Position numbers and translations under genes: made by a program. From CAZADA01 sp964526675 (lineage in GTDB: Bacteria; Pseudomonadota; Alphaproteobacteria; Caulobacterales; Maricaulaceae), in contig CAZGLY010000002.1 in NCBI GenBank assembly GCA_964526675.1, forward strand, positions 62,001 through 126,000: a DNA stretch of 64,000 nucleotides. The letters are read 5' to 3'. Each line of letters begins with the position of its first letter. Position 1 is the first letter of the stretch. Below, piece by piece: positions 59,475-64,000 of the stretch. Under the pieces are notes generated by a model. It saw only the letters and a list, made by a program, of their open reading frames with translations, ran no database searches and had not been told where the DNA came from.

Positions 59475-59915
59475 ATGACACGATCCCGGATGGCGATTGC
59501 GCTGGGTGTCGCGGGTCTGCTGCCGTTCGCGGGAGCAGCCGGCCTTGTCTGGGCCGGTCCGCTGGACTGGCAGGGCCTGGCGCTGTCGGCGCAGCTTTGG
59601 TACGGCGCGGTGATCCTGTCCTTTCTCGGCGGCATCGTCTGGGGCCGGGCCTTGACCCTTGAACCCGAGGCGCGCGCAGCCGGATGGATTGCGTTTTCGG
59701 TCGTCCCCTCGCTCATCGGTTGGGCCGCCTTGTTTTGGCCGGCACCGACAAGCCATTGGGTTCTGATTGGCGGGTTCCTGGTCTCGCTTCTGACGGAAGC
59801 CAATCTGCGTGATGATGGCTCTTATCCGCGTTGGTTCTGGCAGTTGCGTCAGGGCCTGACCCTCGGCGCGGTGATCTGTCTGGCGGCGGGCGCGGCCTCC
59901 ACCATTGCGATCTAG
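59475..59915 (+). CDS. DUF3429 membrane protein
   Basis: The 146-residue protein has about four membrane spans and the DUF3429 segments LLPFAGAAGLVW, YGAVILSFLGGIVWG and PRWFWQLRQGLT. Function unknown. It starts after a weak ribosome site and ends 10 bases before the next gene, so the two are likely co-transcribed. Confidence 0.88.
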   Translation: MTRSRMAIALGVAGLLPFAGAAGLVWAGPLDWQGLALSAQLWYGAVILSFLGGIVWGRALTLEPEARAAGWIAFSVVPSLIGWAALFWPAPTSHWVLIGGFLVSLLTEANLRDDGSYPRWFWQLRQGLTLGAVICLAAGAASTIAI

Positions 59916-59925
59916 GGTGATTGGT

Positions 59926-60918
59926 ATGCAGATGTCTTCCCAGAAGATCGCGGTCATCGGTGCAGGCATGACCGGCATTGCGTGCGCCCGCATCCTTGAT
60001 GACGCCGGCCTCGCGGTCACCGTTTTCGACAAGGGGCGGGGCCTTGGGGGGCGCCTCGCCACGCGGCGCACGCCTGAGGGTTTGAGTTTCGATCATGGCG
60101 CTCAATTCGTCACCGCACGCAGCGATGCCTTCCGCGCCTGGACAGCGCCGCTGATCGATGGCGGCCATGTGGCGGACTGGCACCCGGAGGGCACAGAGCG
60201 CGCCGGGCATGACAGCGATCCCTGGCTCGTGGGGGTTCCGGGCATGAACGCCTTTGTGAAAGCCGGCGCTCAGGGGCTCGATGTCCGCCTGTCAACGCTT
60301 GTGACGGCCATCGAACGGGACCATGGGGCGATCCGTATGCGGACGGAGGAAAATCCTGAAGGGGACACGTTCGATCATGTCGCAATGACCGTTCCCGCGC
60401 CGCAGGCTGTCGCCCTCCTATCCTCGGAACCGGATATGGCGGCTGCCCTGGACCGGGTAGCCATGGCGCCCTGTTGGGCCCTGCTGATCGCGTTTGCCGA
60501 GCCCCTCGGAACAGGTTTTGAGGCCCGCCGGTTCGAGACCGGCGATCTGGGCTGGTTGTGCCGCAACACCTCCAAGCCTGGACGCGATGGGGCGCGCGCT
60601 GACTGCTGGATGGCCCATGCCGGCCCGGCCTGGAGCGCGGCCAATCTCGAACGGCGCGCCGAAGATGTGCTCCCCGATCTGATCGATATGGTTGCTGCGC
60701 ATGCGGACGGTCCGCTGCCGCCGATTGTCTATAGTGCGGCCCATCGCTGGCGCTATGCCCTCACGACCACGCCGCTGGGGGCACCGTTCCTGGCGTCAGT
60801 AGACGGACGATTGCTGACGGGCGGCGATTGGGCATTGGGGGCGCGGGTGGAATATGCGTTTCAAAGCGGGCAGGCAATGGCTGATGCCATTCTTCGATCG
60901 GCTGGCGGTCAGGCGTAG
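59926..60918 (+). CDS. FAD-dependent amine-oxidase-like protein (renalase-like)
   Basis: The 330-residue protein has the FAD motif IAVIGAGMTGIACARIL, then VTVFDKGRGLGGRLATRR and SFDHGAQFVTARS, as in NAD(P)H/amine-oxidase-type flavoproteins related to renalase. The end reads LLTGGDWALGARVEYAFQSG, the usual C-terminal FAD contact. Substrate unknown. The ATG at 59926 follows AGGGTGA. Its end overlaps the convergent glycosyltransferase by 10 bases. Confidence 0.9.
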   Translation: MQMSSQKIAVIGAGMTGIACARILDDAGLAVTVFDKGRGLGGRLATRRTPEGLSFDHGAQFVTARSDAFRAWTAPLIDGGHVADWHPEGTERAGHDSDPWLVGVPGMNAFVKAGAQGLDVRLSTLVTAIERDHGAIRMRTEENPEGDTFDHVAMTVPAPQAVALLSSEPDMAAALDRVAMAPCWALLIAFAEPLGTGFEARRFETGDLGWLCRNTSKPGRDGARADCWMAHAGPAWSAANLERRAEDVLPDLIDMVAAHADGPLPPIVYSAAHRWRYALTTTPLGAPFLASVDGRLLTGGDWALGARVEYAFQSGQAMADAILRSAGGQA

Positions 60919-61811
60919 AAATCCACCAGGCGACGATTGAACAGATACATCAGCTTCGCGACATTCTTGACCCATTGGATCTGGAAGAACCGGGACCGCG
61001 CCCGGTCGACCGGCCAGAGGGCCAGCGCGATTAAAGGGGCGGCAGCCGACCGTGCTCCGCAAATCAGGAAGAGGCGGATGGCCCCCGCCATGCCGTTCGC
61101 TTCGAGAGCAATTTGCGCCTGAGCCTTGCCCATGCAGCGCGCGCGCCGCATGAGATAATCCATCGTATACCGATCCGTGGTCTGCGTTTCCCAGACCACA
61201 GCCTCCTTGTTATCGATGACCGGCACCCCCAGACGCCGAAAGAAATCGTTGTCTTCTCCGCCGGTGCGCGCATAGCACGGATCGAACCGAACCGCCTTTT
61301 CCCGAACCGGTGCGGCCCGGACAAAGGCATTTGAGGTTCTGGCCACGCGCGCCGGTGTGCCGGTCGGCCCGGTCGGGCGTTCCAGGAGGCGGCTGTCGCG
61401 CACCCAGCGCGGCGGTTCGATTTCAAATCGCGGTTTGACAATGCCCATCAGCACGGGGGCCTTGAGGCGCTTTGCGGTTTCGAAATGGACGGCAATCCAG
61501 TCCGGCGCGGCAATCTCGTCATCGTCGATAAAGGCCAGCCAGTCGCCCCGCGCCATTGCCAGCGTGCGGTTGCGCGCAAAGGAAATGCCGCGCTCAGGCT
61601 CGACTTCATAGTGGATGGGAAAGGGGGAGCGCTCCTTGGCCTTCTCGACAAGAGTCCGGCCGCTGCCGTCTGGATCGTTATCCGCGATGACGATCTCGAG
61701 CGCCACGCCCGCGGGGAGAGCCTGGGTGAACAGGCTATCCAGCGTCAAACGCAGATGAGCGCGCTTATACGTGCATAAACACACCGAAACGAGCGCCGTT
61801 TGGCGTTCCAT
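60909..61811 (-). CDS. glycosyltransferase family 2
   Basis: The 300-residue protein has a GT-A fold: VSVCLCTYKRAHLRLTL, VIADNDPDGSG, GISFARNRTLAMARGDWLAFIDDDE (metal-binding DDD) and TGGEDNDFF. A C-terminal amphipathic region may bind the membrane. It transfers a sugar to a glycan or lipid; the acceptor is unknown. I chose ATG 61811; an upstream TTG is unlikely. Confidence 0.92.
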   Translation of the reverse strand: MERQTALVSVCLCTYKRAHLRLTLDSLFTQALPAGVALEIVIADNDPDGSGRTLVEKAKERSPFPIHYEVEPERGISFARNRTLAMARGDWLAFIDDDEIAAPDWIAVHFETAKRLKAPVLMGIVKPRFEIEPPRWVRDSRLLERPTGPTGTPARVARTSNAFVRAAPVREKAVRFDPCYARTGGEDNDFFRRLGVPVIDNKEAVVWETQTTDRYTMDYLMRRARCMGKAQAQIALEANGMAGAIRLFLICGARSAAAPLIALALWPVDRARSRFFQIQWVKNVAKLMYLFNRRLVDFYA

Positions 61812-62024
61812 GTCGACCCCGCGTCTGACCTCGCCATCGCCATGCAAATCTCGTGCACAGGGCGGCGCCGCTTCCCGCTACATGTCTAGCACGATCATTG
61901 AGGACATGCGCCAAGCAAGGGTCAAACGGTCATGACTGAAAAAGCGGCGGGCCGCACAGCCGCGCCGCTTTCATCCTGAAGAATGGGTAAGTCAGCCCAG
62001 GGGAGGCGGGTTCGCAGGGGCGCG

Positions 62025-63293
62025 TCAGCCGCCGGCCTGCGCGGCGTGGGCTTCGGCATCCTCCATGACGCGCAGCAGATTGCCGCCCCAGATTTTCCCG
62101 ACCTGCTCCGGTGTGTAGCCGCGCTCAAGCAATGCCTTGGTGACATTCAGGGTATCGGCCGCGTCACGCCACCCGGCGATGCCGCCGCCGCCCTGGAAGT
62201 CCGACGAGATACCGACATGGTCGATGCCCATAACGGACACCGCATAGTCCACATGGGCCACCAGATCCGACAGGTCGGCGCCGGGCCAGGTTTCGGCAAT
62301 CTCGCCCAGCCCTTTGCGATAGGCCATGAGCGTTTCCGGCGTCGCGGTGCCGAACGCGCCGGGCCGGTCGAGACCAAGCTCGGCGCGCAGGCTGGTGATC
62401 GCCGCGCGTTTATCGTCGGGGACGGGCTTGAGATAGGAGTCAAAGGCGACGATCTGGACGACACCGCCATTCTTCCGGAACGCCAGAAGCTCTTCATCCG
62501 ATAAATTTCTGGCGTGATCCAAAACGCCGTCGACGGACGAATGAGAGGCGATCACCGGTGCTTTCGAGCGGGCGAGAATTTCCAGCGTGGCGGCTTTGGA
62601 TGCGTGCGACACATCGATCATGATGCCGAGTTCGTTGCACCGGTCCACGGTTGCGCGGCCCAGATCCGACAATCCGCCGTGCTTGTTTTGCGCGTCTCCC
62701 AAAGCCTCCCGGGGCTGGGCCGAATCCGACAGCTGATTATGTCCGTTGTGAACAAGGCCGAGATAGCGACCGCCCAGGCTGTAGAACGTATCGAGAAGGC
62801 CGAGATTTTCGCCCATCGGGTAGCCATTTTCGATTCCGATCAAGGCAACGCTTTTGCCCTCCTTATTGAGGCGGCGGATATCTGCCGCCGTCAGGGCGAG
62901 ACCGATCCGGTCCGGATACAATTCGTCCGTCATGCGCCGAATGGCGGAGAAGCGGCGAAATGCCGTCTCCATGGCCTTGGCATACCGGCTCGGCGTCAGC
63001 TTGTCCTGCGGGCTGTAGACAACAAAGAACACGGCATCGAGCCCGCCCGCGGTCATACGCTCCAGGTCGACTTGGGATAAGGGCGCATCGGTGCTCGCCG
63101 GATCGAAACTCTCGGTCGCGAAATCGAGCGGGATATCGACATGGGTGTCGATGGTGATGGCCTCGGCGTGGATCGCCGCGATCTCCTCCGCCGTGTAGGA
63201 GGGCGCGTCATCGGCCGCAAGAGCACCGCAAAGGGGCAGCAGGGCAGCCAGGCTTGCGGAAATCATCAGGTTTCGGACCGGTATCAATGTCAT
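62025..63293 (-). CDS. membrane dipeptidase (M19 family), exported
   Basis: The 422-residue zinc dipeptidase has a signal peptide ending GALAADD, the metal motif THVDIPLDF, IGIENGYPMG, YLGLVHNGHNQLSDS and the SHSS segment (APVIASHSSVDG), with DHVGISSDFQGGGG near the end. It hydrolyses dipeptides in the periplasm. The ATG at 63293 gives the signal; the frame stays open far upstream but that part lacks gene features. Confidence 0.94.
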   Translation of the reverse strand: MTLIPVRNLMISASLAALLPLCGALAADDAPSYTAEEIAAIHAEAITIDTHVDIPLDFATESFDPASTDAPLSQVDLERMTAGGLDAVFFVVYSPQDKLTPSRYAKAMETAFRRFSAIRRMTDELYPDRIGLALTAADIRRLNKEGKSVALIGIENGYPMGENLGLLDTFYSLGGRYLGLVHNGHNQLSDSAQPREALGDAQNKHGGLSDLGRATVDRCNELGIMIDVSHASKAATLEILARSKAPVIASHSSVDGVLDHARNLSDEELLAFRKNGGVVQIVAFDSYLKPVPDDKRAAITSLRAELGLDRPGAFGTATPETLMAYRKGLGEIAETWPGADLSDLVAHVDYAVSVMGIDHVGISSDFQGGGGIAGWRDAADTLNVTKALLERGYTPEQVGKIWGGNLLRVMEDAEAHAAQAGG

Positions 63294-63839
63294 GGCGAAA
63301 CGGTGCTCCCTATCGGTGGTGTCCCAATGCTGCGTGACGATCGATGATGTCGAGCCTAGCCCCTTGTCCGGACTGGTGTAAATCACGGGCGCGGCAGGAA
63401 AGTCCAATCTGCATGCTCCTTGAGCAATAGAATGCTCAAAACGGTGCCGGTCGGTGAAACCATCCTGCACGGTTTCAGGCCATTGGTGCAAAAACAGCAC
63501 AGAACTCCTGGCAGGCATGATGCCGAATTTCTGGCGCATACAGGCACGGAAGATCTCAGGCGCCCGCTTCATATGCCTGGGCCTTAAGCAATACGGGCTT
63601 GGCGTGCGCGCAAACCGTAAGCGTCTCATGAGTGCCAGCCTCCGATGAGGCGTAGTCTGATAAAAATTCGATCCTCTTCTCAGCCCGCTTCGTTCCGACA
63701 CACTGACCAGGACGCGTTGCCTTCAGGTGGGGGCAGGCGCACCGGATACGGCGTGTCCTTTCAGGGGAGCCGGCCGGTCGTGAGCGGCCCACGATCAGGA
63801 CCGCGCAGGACCAACAGACAGAAGAGGTGGGGTTCTACG
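63294..63839. other. 546-base gap without a supported gene
   Basis: The gap between the dipeptidase and the TonB receptor start shows no convincing gene. It contains a perfect inverted repeat TTGAGCA (63420-63426) and TGCTCAA (63433-63439), and GAAACC/GGTTTC flanking CATCCTGCAC-type sequence near 63457-63477. It may hold promoters for both genes and perhaps decayed sequence. Confidence 0.5.
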
Positions 63840-64000
63840 ATGATGATGAGAAAGACACTGCTTGGAGCGGCGGCCTTCACCGCGCTGCTTGCCCATCAGG
63901 CAAGTATGCAGGGTGCCTGGGCTCAGGAGGGCGCCGAAGCCGTACCAACGGCGGCGTCCGATGAGGACACTATTTTCGTCACCGGAACCCGGCAGCCGGG
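63840..64000 (+). CDS. TonB-dependent receptor, N-terminal fragment
   Basis: The reading frame runs off the window. The 53 visible residues show a signal peptide (KTLLGAAAFTALLAHQASMQ), ending near GAWAQ, and a TonB-box-like DTIFVTGTRQP, as in the receptor at 44961. A ribosome site AGAGGTGGGG precedes three ATGs; the first is at 63840. Confidence 0.85.
   Translation, partial: MMMRKTLLGAAAFTALLAHQASMQGAWAQEGAEAVPTAASDEDTIFVTGTRQP

Noticed and set aside
63294..63701. N-terminal extension of the dipeptidase or a separate gene
   Set aside because: The stretch has no ribosome site, no domain and precedes a clear signal peptide at 63293.

Overview
Gene order, high GC content and gene content fit an alphaproteobacterium, probably an aerobic or microaerobic marine heterotroph. 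The pointers are a cbb3 oxidase operon in ccoNOQP-GHIS order, TonB-dependent receptors with typical TonB boxes, an FAD-oxidoreductase/SelD fusion facing mnmH, and a membrane PQQ dehydrogenase. I cannot name a genus. No rRNA, tRNA, CRISPR array, transposase or prophage gene was recognised. || Layout. 1-6542: the cbb3 cytochrome oxidase operon, from the tail of ccoN through ccoS plus one small membrane gene. 6783-9329: a secreted protein with four fasciclin domains and RTX repeats, followed by a two-way terminator. 9406-23238: mostly housekeeping and transport genes: an M2 peptidase, an ABC exporter whose permease is fused to an M1 peptidase, formate-THF ligase, a DUF4197 lipoprotein, a gap packed with hairpins, a PQQ dehydrogenase and an OPT transporter. 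23291-24718: an FAD/NAD(P) oxidoreductase. || 24722-33170: a local catabolic island with an esterase, a DUF3604 protein, a GntR/FCD regulator, a sulfatase, two short-chain dehydrogenases and an alpha/beta hydrolase. Three copies of the palindrome TTGTC(A/T)GACAA lie in its three promoter regions, so the island looks like one regulon under the GntR protein. || 33368-36004: a Ca2+-type P-ATPase. 36022-38503: an exported protein of unknown function, a small membrane protein and a lipase-like hydrolase. 38807-47438: an uncharacterised envelope module with two paralogous exported proteins, a DUF6152 protein, an opposing five-gene operon (cytochrome c lipoprotein, HupE-like protein, anchored protein, two DUF6644 membrane proteins) and a TonB-dependent receptor. 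|| 47532-50763: mnmH and the FAD-SelD fusion, meeting tail to tail with overlap; these support 2-selenouridine in tRNA. 50951-55329: a small membrane protein, a MATE exporter, msrB, a CPA1 antiporter and a MOSC protein. Between MATE and msrB lies a 390-base region with a promoter-like sequence, nested inverted repeats, a 35-codon leader ORF and a strong terminator, all oriented towards MATE. 55529-59312: an alcohol dehydrogenase and a tightly overlapping operon of DCC protein, photolyase/cryptochrome, DUF2256 and a CBS protein. 59475-64000: a DUF3429 protein, an amine-oxidase-like FAD protein, a glycosyltransferase, an M19 dipeptidase and the start of a second TonB-dependent receptor. || The best candidates for new biology are the GntR operator set, the leader RNA of the MATE gene, and the HupE/cytochrome/DUF6644/DUF6152 module.
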